Of a stretch of 64,000 bases of DNA, positions 44,452 through 53,275 are shown in pieces. The stretch lies in the NCBI RefSeq assembly GCF_022668875.1, contig NZ_JAKGCR010000019.1:16234-80233 (forward strand). Direction: 5' to 3'. The DNA comes from Domibacillus sp. PGB-M46 (lineage in GTDB: Bacteria; Bacillota; Bacilli; Bacillales; Domibacillaceae). A program made the position numbers and the translations under genes. Position 1 is the stretch's first letter; every line of letters begins with the position of its first letter. The notes beneath the pieces were generated by a model, which did not search any database, was not told the DNA's origin, and was given only the letters and a program-made list of their open reading frames with translations.

Positions 44452-45447
44452 ATGAGAAACAAGCCAACGATAAAAATTATTGCAACTGGTGGAACAATTG
44501 CAGGGGCTGGTACTTCAAGTACAATGACTACGGGCTATCAACCTGGCGCTTTGTCTATTGATGAATTATTAAAAGAAGTTCCGGATTTAGCAAATGTTGC
44601 GAATATAAAGGTTGAACAGTTGTTTAATATTGATAGTGTGGATATGACAACAGAACGACTATTGGCGTTAAGTAAATATATAAATGAAACTTTGTTACAT
44701 GAAGAAGTAGATGGTGTTGTGATCACACATGGTACAGATACACTGGAGGAAACCGCGTATTTTTTACATTTAGTGATTAAAAGCCATAAACCAGTCGTGA
44801 TTGTTGGAGCAGTCAGACCAGCAACAGCGATTAGTGCAGAAGGTCCGTTAAATATCTATAATGGTGTGAAAGTTGCTTGTGATAAAAAATCATATGGGAA
44901 AGGTGTGCTTATTGTTCTCAATGATCGAATCGGTTCCGCACGTTATATGACAAAAATAAATCCTACAACGGTAGATTCGTTTAAAGCCCTGGAACAAGGT
45001 TACATTGGCTCAATTGTTGGAGGAGAGGTTTACTATTTTTATAAAGATATTACCTATCGCCATACTGCCGAAACAGCCTTTGACATAAGATTAATCAACG
45101 AGTTGCCTAAGGTTTCGATTATATATGCGCATCAAGGGGACGATCGGTATTTATATGACGCAGCGGTACAAGCAGGTGCAAAAGGAATTGTTGTAGCTAC
45201 GGCTGGAGGCTATACTATTTCCAAACAAGCAGAGGCTGGAATTCAGGATGCGTTAAACAAGGGGGTTATCGTCATACGGTCATCTCGACTCAATACGGGA
45301 ATTGTTAGCCGTACTGATATGGATAATCAACACGGATATATCGTATCTGAATCATTAAATTCTTCAAAAGCACGGATTCTTCTTATGCTCGCATTAAGCT
45401 TAACAAATGATAAAAATGAGATTCAACAGTATTTTCATATATACTAA
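44452..45447 (+). CDS. L-asparaginase (type II-like)
   Basis: 331 residues with both active-site signatures: IIATGGTIAGAGTSS (N-terminal Thr) and THGTDTLEETAYFL (Thr-Asp pair), plus Lys in AVRPATAIS region. No signal peptide, so cytosolic. It hydrolyses asparagine (and perhaps glutamine) to the acid plus ammonia. GGAG lies about 6 bases before the ATG. Last gene of the regulator-RidA-PLP enzyme-asparaginase operon, suggesting amino acid catabolism. Confidence 0.9.
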   Translation: MRNKPTIKIIATGGTIAGAGTSSTMTTGYQPGALSIDELLKEVPDLANVANIKVEQLFNIDSVDMTTERLLALSKYINETLLHEEVDGVVITHGTDTLEETAYFLHLVIKSHKPVVIVGAVRPATAISAEGPLNIYNGVKVACDKKSYGKGVLIVLNDRIGSARYMTKINPTTVDSFKALEQGYIGSIVGGEVYYFYKDITYRHTAETAFDIRLINELPKVSIIYAHQGDDRYLYDAAVQAGAKGIVVATAGGYTISKQAEAGIQDALNKGVIVIRSSRLNTGIVSRTDMDNQHGYIVSESLNSSKARILLMLALSLTNDKNEIQQYFHIY

Positions 45448-45480
45448 TTTTTTTGAGTGTTCCTTAGAAGAATGAAAAAA

Positions 45481-45600
45481 ATTTGGTGTAATGCCAGAAA
45501 AAATAAGGTGGATTATTATAAAAAGTTTGGTTTACAAGAGACCAACTGCAGTTTCATAAAAGAAGGGAAATCCTACGTTGTAATGGAGAAAATTTTGTAG
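45481..45600 (+). pseudogene. C-terminal GNAT remnant
   Basis: Reads IWCNARKNKVDYYKKFGLQE...IKEGKSYVVMEKIL and stop, the last part of a GNAT acetyltransferase. The N-terminal three quarters are missing. Confidence 0.7.
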
Positions 45601-45652
45601 TCACAATGATTGTGGGAACTACCTCATTTGAAGTATGTGAAAAAATGTACTT

Positions 45653-45734
45653 AAGCTAACGGGGGCTCTTATTTAATATCTCGGCTGTCATTTCGGCAGC
45701 TTTTTCTTATTCAGCTAACGAGGCAGGTTAGTTG
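45653..45734 (+). repeat. Array site A''4
   Basis: AAGCTAAC, GTTTAATATC-like, GGCTG/CAGC hairpin, CAGCTAACGAGGC, right arm GTTAGTTG. Confidence 0.85.
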
Positions 45735-45786
45735 AACAGTATTATTTAATAAACAATAGGATATGGATAATTAAGAGGTGATTTAT

Positions 45787-46296
45787 GTGGATTTTTATAC
45801 AGATAAGAATTTTTGGAAAGAAGGTCTAGAGCCTGTTGCAGAGATTGCAATTAATAAAGCTGAGCAAGAATTATCTGTTACACTTCCGAAATCCTATTTA
45901 GACTTATTAAGGGAACACAACGGAGGAGAGTTGGAATATCCTTATTTCTTTATAAAAGATGAAAAAGAAAGAACTGCAATGCACAGTATGAATGGAATAG
46001 ACCCAGAAGGTTTTAGCGTTTTATCAAGTCCAAGCGTTATTAATAAACTTGGTCTGCCTGATAATCTTATTTTATTAAATGGCGATTATCATTCGTGGAT
46101 AGCATTGGATTATAGAAATAACGATATTCCATCGGTCGCTTATTTTTATGAGGATTATTCAGAAGAAGAAATGCAATGGGGAAGCATTGAAATTGCCCCT
46201 AGTTTCGATATTTTTTTATCTAAACTATTTCGCGGTTCCACATTGGACCGCAAAAAATTAAAACCTAGCTATGGAAGAAGTAAGCCAAATATGTGA
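45787..46296 (+). CDS. SMI1/KNR4 family protein
   Basis: 169 residues starting at GTG 45787 (AAGAGG 8 bases upstream). SUKH signature: INKAEQELSVTLPKSYLDLLREHNGGELEYPYFF, then VLSSPSVINKLGLPDNLILLNGDYHSWIALDYR. Paralogue of 32954. Extra C-terminal basic tail (LDRKKLKPSYGRSKPNM). Cassette between A''4 and A'4. Confidence 0.85.
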   Translation: MDFYTDKNFWKEGLEPVAEIAINKAEQELSVTLPKSYLDLLREHNGGELEYPYFFIKDEKERTAMHSMNGIDPEGFSVLSSPSVINKLGLPDNLILLNGDYHSWIALDYRNNDIPSVAYFYEDYSEEEMQWGSIEIAPSFDIFLSKLFRGSTLDRKKLKPSYGRSKPNM

Positions 46297-46308
46297 ACAA
46301 ATGTACTT

Positions 46309-46391
46309 AAAGTAACGGGGTACTTTAACTTAACAACGGAGGTAGCTGCGGCACCTCCTTTTCTTATTGAACAAACGGTGCAGGTTAGTTG
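46309..46391 (+). repeat. Array site A'4
   Basis: Lead ATGTACTTAAAGTAACGGGG, GGAGGT/ACCTCC hairpin with T-rich tail, right arm GTTAGTTG. Confidence 0.85.
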
Positions 46392-46422
46392 AAGAAAGAT
46401 ATTTTATTTAATTTGATAGAAG

Positions 46423-46666
46423 TTTTACGTATGGAATCTGCCCAAGAAGGTACTAACATTCGCACAGCAACTATTTATCAGCGATCAACACAGAATTGTT
46501 GGATACGATTACGGATAAGAATGTTTCAGAAGGTATGACTGCGTTGTACGAACAATATGGTATTTCACCTGATCGAGCTGCCAATGTTGTGGCATTCGCG
46601 ATTGATCAACCAGAAGATACGAATGTTAATGAGTTTACAATTGGGCCAACAAGTCAGCCTCGGTAA
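46423..46666 (+). pseudogene. C-terminal SDR remnant with frameshift
   Basis: Translated pieces read VLRMESAQEGTNIRTATIY, then a frameshift near 46480, then LLDTITDKNVSEGMTALYEQYGISPDRAANVVAFAIDQPED and ...NEFTIGPTSQPR before the stop. This is the last third of an SDR oxidoreductase. Confidence 0.7.
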
Positions 46667-46716
46667 TGATTACAAGATAGAGAAAAATTAAGAGTTATTC
46701 ATTTTCTAAAGCTTAA

Positions 46717-46744
46717 GCTGTCGAGAAGACCTCGACAGCCTTTT
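46717..46744 (+). terminator. Intrinsic terminator
   Basis: Stem GCTGTCGAG / CTCGACAGC then TTTTC. Confidence 0.8.
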
Positions 46745-46858
46745 CATTTCTTCTCGGTATTGTATATAAGTTTTAATTGGAAAAATCTCCTTTAATTAAA
46801 ATTATACTAAATCTATTAATTTTAATTAAAGAATATTCTTAAAATTAAGGGTTTTTTG

Positions 46859-46889
46859 TTGACTTAGAGTTAACTCTAATTTGTAAAAT
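46859..46889 (+). promoter_or_regulatory. MerR-type promoter with 19-bp spacer
   Basis: -35 TTGACT (46859-46864), 19-bp spacer containing GAGTTAACTC, -10 TAAAAT (46884-46889). Long spacer plus palindrome is the MerR-family arrangement. It lies 215 bp upstream of the cupin gene. Confidence 0.65.
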
Positions 46890-47103
46890 GGTCACCGTGT
46901 TACAGCCTGGGTCAATAACGTAGTGTAGACTCTAGCAGCACGAACAGTGAAAACTTTACGAAGGTGAGGGGATAGCAAAATTCATAACTTCGATGTACAG
47001 ATTATAGTTTTCTATTTCTTCAGATGAATCAATGTTAAAGCTGTTCGCCAATGCTCGTTTACTTTTTAACTTTCAAACAATTAGTTGGTAGGAGGAGAAA
47101 ACA

Positions 47104-48288
47104 ATGAAAAAACTTACACCGATGATTTTGTCACTTTCCCTGCTTGCTTCAGCGAGCCCTTATGCAGGCCAGGTAATGGCTGCCGAAGAAAATTCTAATT
47201 CAACAATCATTACTCGAGGCAGCCTGCAGGATTCTTATAAGGGTCCGGCCGAATATTTTACCGGTAATGTACGTGTTGATCCTATGTTCTCTGAAAACGA
47301 TTCGGCATCCTATTCCGGTGCTTATGTGACATTCCAGCCAAAAGCAAGAACCGCCTGGCACACTCATCCGAAAGGTCAGAGGCTGGTCATTACAGAAGGT
47401 GTCGGCTGGGTACAGGAGTGGGGCGGCCCGATTCAAGAGGTTCGGGCAGGCGATGTAGTCTGGTTCCCGCCTGGTGTCAAGCATTGGCATGGAGCTTCAT
47501 CGACAAAAGCTATGACACATATGGCTCTTACGGGCGTCCTTGATGGCCAAAACGCAGAATGGCTGGAGAAGGTTACGGAAGAGCAATATGGTGTTCAAAG
47601 TGAAAAAGAGAAAGTAAAAAAAGAAAAGAATAATAAAGAAAAAGATGAAGCACAAGCCTTAAGTGAAAAACAAGAAAATATTGTGACTATTGCCGCGTTT
47701 ACGGCTGATGGTAATATACCTGAATTAGAAACTGCCTTGAACGAAGGTTTGGATGCCGGCCTGACTGTCAATGAGATCAAGGAGATTCTCGTGCAGATGT
47801 ATGCCTATGCCGGATTCCCGCGCAGCCTGAATGGAATTGACACTTTCATGGCCGTGCTGGAAGACCGTGAAGCGCAAGGCATTAAGGATGAGATGGGACC
47901 GGAAGCAAGCCCGCTGCCTGCTGACAAAACCAGTATCGAACTTGGAACGGAAATTCAGACCAGACTAGTTGGAGCACCGGTTACAGGGGCGATGTTTACA
48001 TTCAGCCCGGCCATTGATGAGTTCTTGAAAGGACACTTGTTCGGAGATATTTTCGGACGCGGTATTTTGGATTTCCAGAGCAGGGAGCTAGCAACCATTG
48101 CAGCACTCTCTAATATGGAGGGGGTCAACTCTCAGCTCCAGTCCCATTTTAACATTGGGTTTAATACCGGCCTGACGGAGGATCAGATGAAGAACGTGAT
48201 ATCAGTCCTTGAAGACGAAGTTGGGAAAAAAGAAGCTGATAATGCCGAAGAAGTGTTAGATCAGGTTTTAAGCAGCAGGGCAAAATAA
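47104..48288 (+). CDS. Secreted cupin-carboxymuconolactone decarboxylase fusion
   Basis: 394 residues. A signal peptide (MKKLTPMILSLSLLASASPYAGQVMA) precedes a cupin domain (residues about 55-150, TAWHTHPKGQRLVITEGVGWVQ and PPGVKHWHGAS supply metal-binding His). A Lys/Glu-rich linker (about 160-190) leads to two CMD-like helical domains (about 190-260 and 310-370) without CxxC. Similar fusions are annotated as 4-carboxymuconolactone decarboxylase or mandelonitrile lyase-like. GGAGGAG lies 6 bases before the ATG. Base composition is more GC-rich than its neighbours. Confidence 0.85.
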   Translation: MKKLTPMILSLSLLASASPYAGQVMAAEENSNSTIITRGSLQDSYKGPAEYFTGNVRVDPMFSENDSASYSGAYVTFQPKARTAWHTHPKGQRLVITEGVGWVQEWGGPIQEVRAGDVVWFPPGVKHWHGASSTKAMTHMALTGVLDGQNAEWLEKVTEEQYGVQSEKEKVKKEKNNKEKDEAQALSEKQENIVTIAAFTADGNIPELETALNEGLDAGLTVNEIKEILVQMYAYAGFPRSLNGIDTFMAVLEDREAQGIKDEMGPEASPLPADKTSIELGTEIQTRLVGAPVTGAMFTFSPAIDEFLKGHLFGDIFGRGILDFQSRELATIAALSNMEGVNSQLQSHFNIGFNTGLTEDQMKNVISVLEDEVGKKEADNAEEVLDQVLSSRAK

Positions 48289-48462
48289 AATTCTCTGCTG
48301 AGATAATCATGGTTAACAGCTTGTTTTCAAGCAAGTCTAGTTAATTTCCTAATGAAGCAAAAGTACAATCTACTTGGTGAAACAGGTATGCACAGATAAA
48401 CCATTACGTTTTAAATCAAAAAGCATTCGAAGGCTGAAAAAAGAAACACCTTCGGATGGAGA

Positions 48463-48690
48463 GTAATCTATGGAATTGCGGCCGGTGCTGCAATCATTCT
48501 TGCTGCCATTCTGCCTGGTTCTGCACGCAGCCGACTTAACACTAACCTCCTCGAGGGTGCGCTCGGGTCGGTTATCGCAGGTCCTCTCTGGGCGTTCGGC
48601 GGCTGGGCTGCGATTATGATTGCTGCCCTGGCCATTAATCTCATCGTCTGGACCTTAACTCGCCGTACCCGCCTGCCGGACGTCACCTAA
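48463..48690 (+). pseudogene. GC-rich membrane protein fragment
   Basis: An open stretch without start reads RVIYGIAAGAAIILAAILPG...GPLWAFGGWAAIMIAALAINLIVWTLTRRTR and ends at TAA. GC is far above that of neighbours and codons are GC-ending, suggesting a recent fragment from a high-GC organism. The parent family is not recognised. Confidence 0.5.
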
Positions 48691-48962
48691 ACGTGGGCTG
48701 CAAGAGAGGAAAGAGGTGTGTTTACCGGACTGGGAAGGGGGGCATCTACGATAGAAAGGGCCGAAAGCGGGGTGGACTATGAATACTACGCCCCTGAAGT
48801 CCTCAGAGCATTGTTGGCATGGGGTTAATCTTTTACATCTCCGTCATCCCAATTCCGTATCCCTAACTGCGTATTTACGAAGTTCATGGAAAGAAATCCA
48901 ACAAATTATTAGACATTCATCGGTTTTCAATACTTTAAAACAAGCTGATTTTCAACAGAAAA
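48691..48962. other. Unassigned region
   Basis: No credible gene. A terminator hairpin (AAACAAGCTGATTTT / AAAATCAGCTTGTTT, 48938-48973) overlaps the end of the MerR gene and can act in both directions. Confidence 0.5.
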
Positions 48963-49397
48963 TCAGCTTGTTTCTTTTTTGTGCGGGGTATTAGCATATT
49001 TTGGCTCCCACTCTCCAGGATTCGTGTCATCTGAAATCACACCATTGATAATATCAAGGTAGTGATTTAATTTTTCTTCCATATATTTAGCTCTTAGTTT
49101 TGCTTCCTCCAACTGTTCTAGAGCAATGGCTTTTTGTTTCTTAATGATTTCATAGCGTTCTTCAATGGTAGAACGTCCTTCCAAACACAAATCCACATAG
49201 GATTTAATGTCTTCCACCGACATACCACATTGTTTCAGATATTTAACACCTATAAGCCAATTAATGGATTCTTCATCAAAAAGACGATTATTGTTTTTGT
49301 CACGCTTTACACTTGGAACTAATCCTTTATCCGTATAAAAACGAACGGTATGTTCAGTCAGATCAAGTAGCTTAGACACTTCTTTTACAGTATACAT
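48963..49397 (-). CDS. MerR family transcriptional regulator
   Basis: 144 residues: YTVKEVSKLLDLTEHTVRFYTDKGLVPSVKRDKNNNRLFDEESINWLIGVKYLKQCGMSVEDIKSY is the MerR DNA-binding domain with a Cys in KQCGMS, followed by a coiled-coil dimerisation helix. It resembles the AdhR/NmlR group that senses aldehydes or other electrophiles through Cys. Divergent from the aldo/keto reductase gene, which it likely activates. Confidence 0.9.
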   Translation of the reverse strand: MYTVKEVSKLLDLTEHTVRFYTDKGLVPSVKRDKNNNRLFDEESINWLIGVKYLKQCGMSVEDIKSYVDLCLEGRSTIEERYEIIKKQKAIALEQLEEAKLRAKYMEEKLNHYLDIINGVISDDTNPGEWEPKYANTPHKKETS

Positions 49398-49441
49398 TTA
49401 ACCACCCCTAAAAAATTTTTACTAAAATTGATTAAAATCTC

Positions 49442-49472
49442 TTGCCTTCGTGTTACCCGAAGGTGATAGGCT
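49442..49472 (+). promoter_or_regulatory. MerR-type promoter of the aldo/keto reductase gene
   Basis: -35 TTGCCT (49442-49447), 19-bp spacer containing the CCTTCG / CGAAGG inverted repeat, -10 TAGGCT. This fits a MerR-activated promoter. Confidence 0.6.
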
Positions 49473-49571
49473 TACACTAGCACAAGGATGCTGAAATTGT
49501 AAACCTCAGAAGAATAGCTGGGAACATGCATTACTTGTCACAACTTTTGTAATATTCAGGAGGAATCTTTT

Positions 49572-50423
49572 GTGGAAAAAGTAATATTAAACAATGGTGT
49601 TGAGATGCCTATCTTAGGTTTTGGTGTATTTCAAGTTCCTGATCCAGCCCAATGCGAGCAGGCAGTGTCCGATGCACTTGAAGCCGGATATCGTCTTATT
49701 GATACGGCAGCTGCCTATATGAATGAGGAGGCAGTTGGTGCAGCCATCAAAAAAAGCGGGATTCCAAGGGAAGAACTTTTTATCACAACAAAACTTTGGG
49801 TTCAGGATCAAGGTTATGAAAGTGCAAAAAAAGCCTTTGATGTTTCCTTGAAGAAACTAGGCCTTGATTATCTTGATTTATACCTAATTCACCAACCATT
49901 CAATGATTATTACGGTTCTTGGAGGGCAATGGAGGAGCTTTATAAAGAAGGAAAGATCCGTGCTATCGGTGTATCTAACTTCTATCCGGATCGTCTAGTT
50001 GATTTAATTCTGAACAATGAAGTTGTACCGGCTGTAAACCAAGTGGAAACCCATCCGTTCTTCCAGCAGAAAGTTGCAAAGACGGTTATGGAAGAATATG
50101 GCGTGCAACTACAATCATGGGGACCATTTGCAGAAGGTCAGAAGGATATCTTCCAAAATGAATTACTGGATGGTATTGGAGCTAAATATGGCAAGACAGT
50201 AGCACAAGTTATTTTACGTTGGCATACTCAACGTGGTGTTGTGTCAATTCCAAAATCTGTTCATAAAGAGCGTATTGTTGAAAACTTTAATATATGGGAT
50301 GTCACTTTAAGTGATGAAGATATGGCTGCTATTGCTACTATGGATATTGGAAAAAGTGAAATAGTTGATCATTTTTCTGCCGATATGGCTAAGATGTTAA
50401 ACGAATGGAAAATTCATGAATAA
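49572..50423 (+). CDS. Aldo/keto reductase
   Basis: 283 residues of the YvgN-type AKR family. Catalytic residues: Asp and Tyr in [14 protein letters not shown], Lys in TTKLWVQD and His in [20 protein letters not shown] and [20 protein letters not shown] are the family's later signatures. Reduces aldehydes with NADPH in the cytosol. GTG start with AGGAGG 8 bases upstream. Divergent MerR gene suggests induction by reactive aldehydes. Confidence 0.93.
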   Translation: MEKVILNNGVEMPILGFGVFQVPDPAQCEQAVSDALEAGYRLIDTAAAYMNEEAVGAAIKKSGIPREELFITTKLWVQDQGYESAKKAFDVSLKKLGLDYLDLYLIHQPFNDYYGSWRAMEELYKEGKIRAIGVSNFYPDRLVDLILNNEVVPAVNQVETHPFFQQKVAKTVMEEYGVQLQSWGPFAEGQKDIFQNELLDGIGAKYGKTVAQVILRWHTQRGVVSIPKSVHKERIVENFNIWDVTLSDEDMAAIATMDIGKSEIVDHFSADMAKMLNEWKIHE

Positions 50424-50472
50424 TTAAAAATGACACACTTGTATAACCCGATATTTAATGTTTTTCATCATC

Positions 50473-50512
50473 AAAAAACCGATTTTCCAATTAGGAAATT
50501 CGGTTTTTCTTT
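50473..50512 (+). terminator. Intrinsic terminator
   Basis: Stem AAAAAACCGATTT / AAATTCGGTTTTT. Confidence 0.8.
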
Positions 50513-50547
50513 TTTGAAGATATTACCAATAAGGAGGAGGAATAATA

Positions 50548-51681
50548 ATGAGAAGAGATTTCCGGAGTGAATCAACCAATGACACTTTTATCAAAGAAGC
50601 TAACGGATCTGCTATAGTTGTCGGTGCGTCGCTTTCTGGACTAATGACAGGGATTGCTCTGTCACGAGCTGGACTGAAGGTTACCATTTTAGAGAGAGTT
50701 GGGGCGACACCACGTAGTGGTGCTGTTCTTCAAGTTGACAGTGGAGAAATTGATCGGACTAAAACGGCGAAATTCTTAAGAAAACTTGCTTCAAATGGAA
50801 TTAGGTCGGCTGAGGCCTGGTCATCTATACAGTTGCGATTACGCACAGCAGCCGAAGCTGATCCTAGAATTGACCTGCTATATGATACGCGCGTTCAATC
50901 TGTTCATCAGGACAAAGACTTCGTTTGGGCGGTGACGGATAAGGATGAGACATTTCGTGGAGATATTTTGATTGGTGCAGATGGTCACCGAAGTACCGTG
51001 CGTCGCTTAGTTGCACCGCATAAACCGAACGCAACTTTTGCTGGATACTTAATATGGGTAGCTATTGTAGATGAGAACGACATACCTGAAAAAAGCCGGC
51101 CTAGTCTTCATGCCCCGAAGTTTAGTATGCCGGATGGTATCGGTGACTTTTTACTCGGAACTATTATTGCCGGAGCAGACGGTTCTACCGCTCTAGGAAA
51201 TAGACGGCTAGGATGGGCCTGGTACGATAACACGCAAAATGATCTGTTACGTCGTCTTGGATGCGTGGAAGAAGACGTTGTTCAACATTCACTTCATGCT
51301 TTAGACATCCCGGAACAGACATTGATTGAGCTGGCTGAAAAGGCTTCTGTTAGGTGGACACAACCATGGTTAGACGCAATTCTTCATAGTATTGAAACAC
51401 GTAATCTTGTTGGAACTCCGATTGCCGAATATGTTCCCGACAACCTTGTGAAAGGGCGTATAGCACTGGTTGGAGATGCTGCACATCTACCTACACCACT
51501 AACTGCAAAGGGATTTAATGCTTCCTTACAAGATGCTGCTACCTTAGCAGAATGTGTTGCAAAGAGGATACGAGGAACTTCAGCAGCAAAAACTCTTTTG
51601 GAATATGAATCTCTTCGGCTAAAAAATGCACGTCAAATCGTGCAATCTGGACAATCTTTTAGTCGCTCATTTGGGCGATAA
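50548..51681 (+). CDS. FAD-dependent aromatic-type monooxygenase
   Basis: 377 residues of the p-hydroxybenzoate hydroxylase/UbiH class: IVVGASLSGLMTGIALSRAGLKVTILER (FAD ADP loop), DILIGADGHRSTVRR (DG motif) and IALVGDAAHLPTPLTAKGFNASLQDAATLAEC (GD motif). Uses NAD(P)H and O2 to hydroxylate an unknown aromatic or polyketide-like substrate. GGAGGAGG is about 7 bases before the ATG. It precedes the split array site that holds the recombinase gene. Confidence 0.88.
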   Translation: MRRDFRSESTNDTFIKEANGSAIVVGASLSGLMTGIALSRAGLKVTILERVGATPRSGAVLQVDSGEIDRTKTAKFLRKLASNGIRSAEAWSSIQLRLRTAAEADPRIDLLYDTRVQSVHQDKDFVWAVTDKDETFRGDILIGADGHRSTVRRLVAPHKPNATFAGYLIWVAIVDENDIPEKSRPSLHAPKFSMPDGIGDFLLGTIIAGADGSTALGNRRLGWAWYDNTQNDLLRRLGCVEEDVVQHSLHALDIPEQTLIELAEKASVRWTQPWLDAILHSIETRNLVGTPIAEYVPDNLVKGRIALVGDAAHLPTPLTAKGFNASLQDAATLAECVAKRIRGTSAAKTLLEYESLRLKNARQIVQSGQSFSRSFGR

Positions 51682-51727
51682 ATGTATTGTATGCCGCATA
51701 TGAAATATTTTGTGAAGTGTTGTACTT

Positions 51728-51752
51728 AAACTAACGGGGGCAAGAGTTTAAA
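51728..51752 (+). repeat. Left half of split A-type site A7
   Basis: TTAAACTAACGGGGGCAAGA then GTTTAA, preceded by TTGTAC, identical to the left half of canonical A sites. The sequence then diverges into the recombinase terminator hairpin (GAGCAACGA / TCGTTGCTC, 51755-51787). Confidence 0.85.
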
Positions 51753-51797
51753 TGGAGCAACGATGGTTATTTGAATCTCGTTGCTCTTATTGGTTTA

Positions 51798-52637
51798 TTA
51801 GAAATACTTCTGATAAAATTCCTTCCTAAGTTGACCACTTAACTCAGCATATATCCGAGTTGTTTCACTTTTCTCATGTCCCATTAAACTTTGTATCACT
51901 TCAATGGGGGCGCCATTATTTAACAAATGAGTTGCATAGCTGTGTCTCAATTGATGGGGATAGATTTCTTTATTAATACCTGCCCGTCTGGATATACGTT
52001 TAATGATATATCTCATTTGTGCTTTGCTCATTCGATGCGGATGCCTTTCTGTTACAAAGATCGCTTCATCATTATCGTTCCGACTTTCTATATATCGTTT
52101 AAGCCAAATATCGCATCGAATATTAAAATAAACTTCTCTTTCCTTGTCCCCTTTACCCCTAACTATGGCAGAATGATTAGACCAATTTATATTAATCTTA
52201 TCAAGTGTTACTATCTCTCCAATTCTACAACCTGTCGAAAACATGAACTCAAATAGACTTTTTTCCAAAGGCGTATAACAGACTTCACGAAGATGTTCAA
52301 TCTCCCTTTCTGTTAAAAACTTTGGAATTCGTTTCCCTACCTTTGGTTCTTTAATTTTAGTTGCAGGGTTTATACTGATATGTCCTTCCTCATATGACCA
52401 GCGAAGAAGCGATTTTATTGAACGAACACGGTGAGCTAACGATGAAGGTTTTAATGTTTTGCTAGATTCAGATAAATAATCTTTTAATTGTTCTGTTGTA
52501 AGTGAATTGATTTCTATATCTCCCAAATGACGAATAAGCAAGGTAACTTGAAGTTGATATGCTTTTAATGTTTGTAGCGAGAATCCTTCTATTCGTTTAT
52601 CCGATTCATACGTTTTCCATGCTTGTGATAATAACAA
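51798..52637 (-). CDS. XerC/D-like tyrosine recombinase (candidate array integrase)
   Basis: About 279 residues starting at TTG 52637, with GGGGGAG 7 bases upstream (an earlier TTG at 52667 lacks one). N-terminal SAM-like core-binding domain (FSLQTLKAYQLQVTLLIRHL) and C-terminal catalytic domain with Arg in FSTGCRIGEIVTL, Lys in VRGKGDKEREV, HxxR in HQLRHSYATHLL, His in LMGHEKSE and Tyr in RIYAEL. The ~20-residue insertion that defines IntI integrases between the Lys and HxxR motifs is not visible. It is the only tyrosine recombinase in the window and lies inside a split array site. Confidence 0.9.
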   Translation of the reverse strand: MLLSQAWKTYESDKRIEGFSLQTLKAYQLQVTLLIRHLGDIEINSLTTEQLKDYLSESSKTLKPSSLAHRVRSIKSLLRWSYEEGHISINPATKIKEPKVGKRIPKFLTEREIEHLREVCYTPLEKSLFEFMFSTGCRIGEIVTLDKININWSNHSAIVRGKGDKEREVYFNIRCDIWLKRYIESRNDNDEAIFVTERHPHRMSKAQMRYIIKRISRRAGINKEIYPHQLRHSYATHLLNNGAPIEVIQSLMGHEKSETTRIYAELSGQLRKEFYQKYF

Positions 52638-52708
52638 AATACATCTCCCCCTTAAAATTTCTTTCAAAGGAATTATTAACTTGACTATAGAAATTGAAAC
52701 GGAAGAGA

Positions 52709-52738
52709 TTATTCAACTATCGAAGCAGGTTATTTCAA
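52709..52738 (+). repeat. Right half of split A-type site A7
   Basis: TTATTCAACTATCGAAGCAG then GTTATTTCAA, matching the right half of canonical A sites (CTCAACTAAAGGAGCAG, GTTAGTTCAA). Confidence 0.8.
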
Positions 52739-52834
52739 GAAGGAATAACGAATGTTGAAGTGGAAATATTAAGTTAATTGGGGGATTTTAGGGATAAACA
52801 ATGAATTTTATTTATTTTTTTGGAGGTTATTATT

Positions 52835-53173
52835 TTGTCCATAACAACGATTGAGGATTTTCAAAAGCTAGATATTCGTATTGGTACTGTAATAAGTGCT
52901 GAACCTTTTCCAGAGGCTCGTAAGCCAGCAATTAAACTAGAGATTGATTTTGGTGAACAATTAGGAATTAAACAATCTAGTGCACAAATAACAAAAAGGT
53001 ACACTCCAGAGACAATAATAGGTTGTCAAGTAATCGCAGTTGTAAATTTTCCCCCTCGTCGAATTGCAGGATTCAAATCTGAAGTACTAGTTATCGGTGG
53101 CATTCCAGAAGAGGGTGATGTAGTGCTCTTAAAGCCCGATGAGCCTGTTAAAAATGGTACACCGATTGCCTAA
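52835..53173 (+). CDS. csaA: CsaA tRNA-binding/chaperone-like protein
   Basis: 112 residues, same length as B. subtilis Csa[78 protein letters not shown] tRNA-binding OB-fold domain; CsaA has been described as an export chaperone or aminoacyl-tRNA-associated protein. TTG start at 52835 with GGAGG 8 bases upstream. It sits in a cassette whose downstream site was split by the IS110 element. Confidence 0.92.
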   Translation: MSITTIEDFQKLDIRIGTVISAEPFPEARKPAIKLEIDFGEQLGIKQSSAQITKRYTPETIIGCQVIAVVNFPPRRIAGFKSEVLVIGGIPEEGDVVLLKPDEPVKNGTPIA

Positions 53174-53264
53174 GTATGATCCTGGTAATGTTCCAACCAC
53201 GGGGTGAAAGAAGAAGAATAGCCCTCCACTTAAGGTGTTAAGCATTTTAGATTGTGAAGAAGTG

Positions 53265-53275
53265 TACTTAAAGTA
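53265..53275 (+). repeat. Left fragment of an A/B site, cut by the IS element
   Basis: ACTTAAAGTAA, preceded by GTGAAGAAGTGT as in intact leads. The rest of the site resumes at 54803. Confidence 0.8.

Noticed and set aside
51798..52637. Calling the recombinase IntI
   Set aside because: The IntI-specific extra helix region between the Lys and HxxR motifs is not visible and the protein is shorter than IntI.
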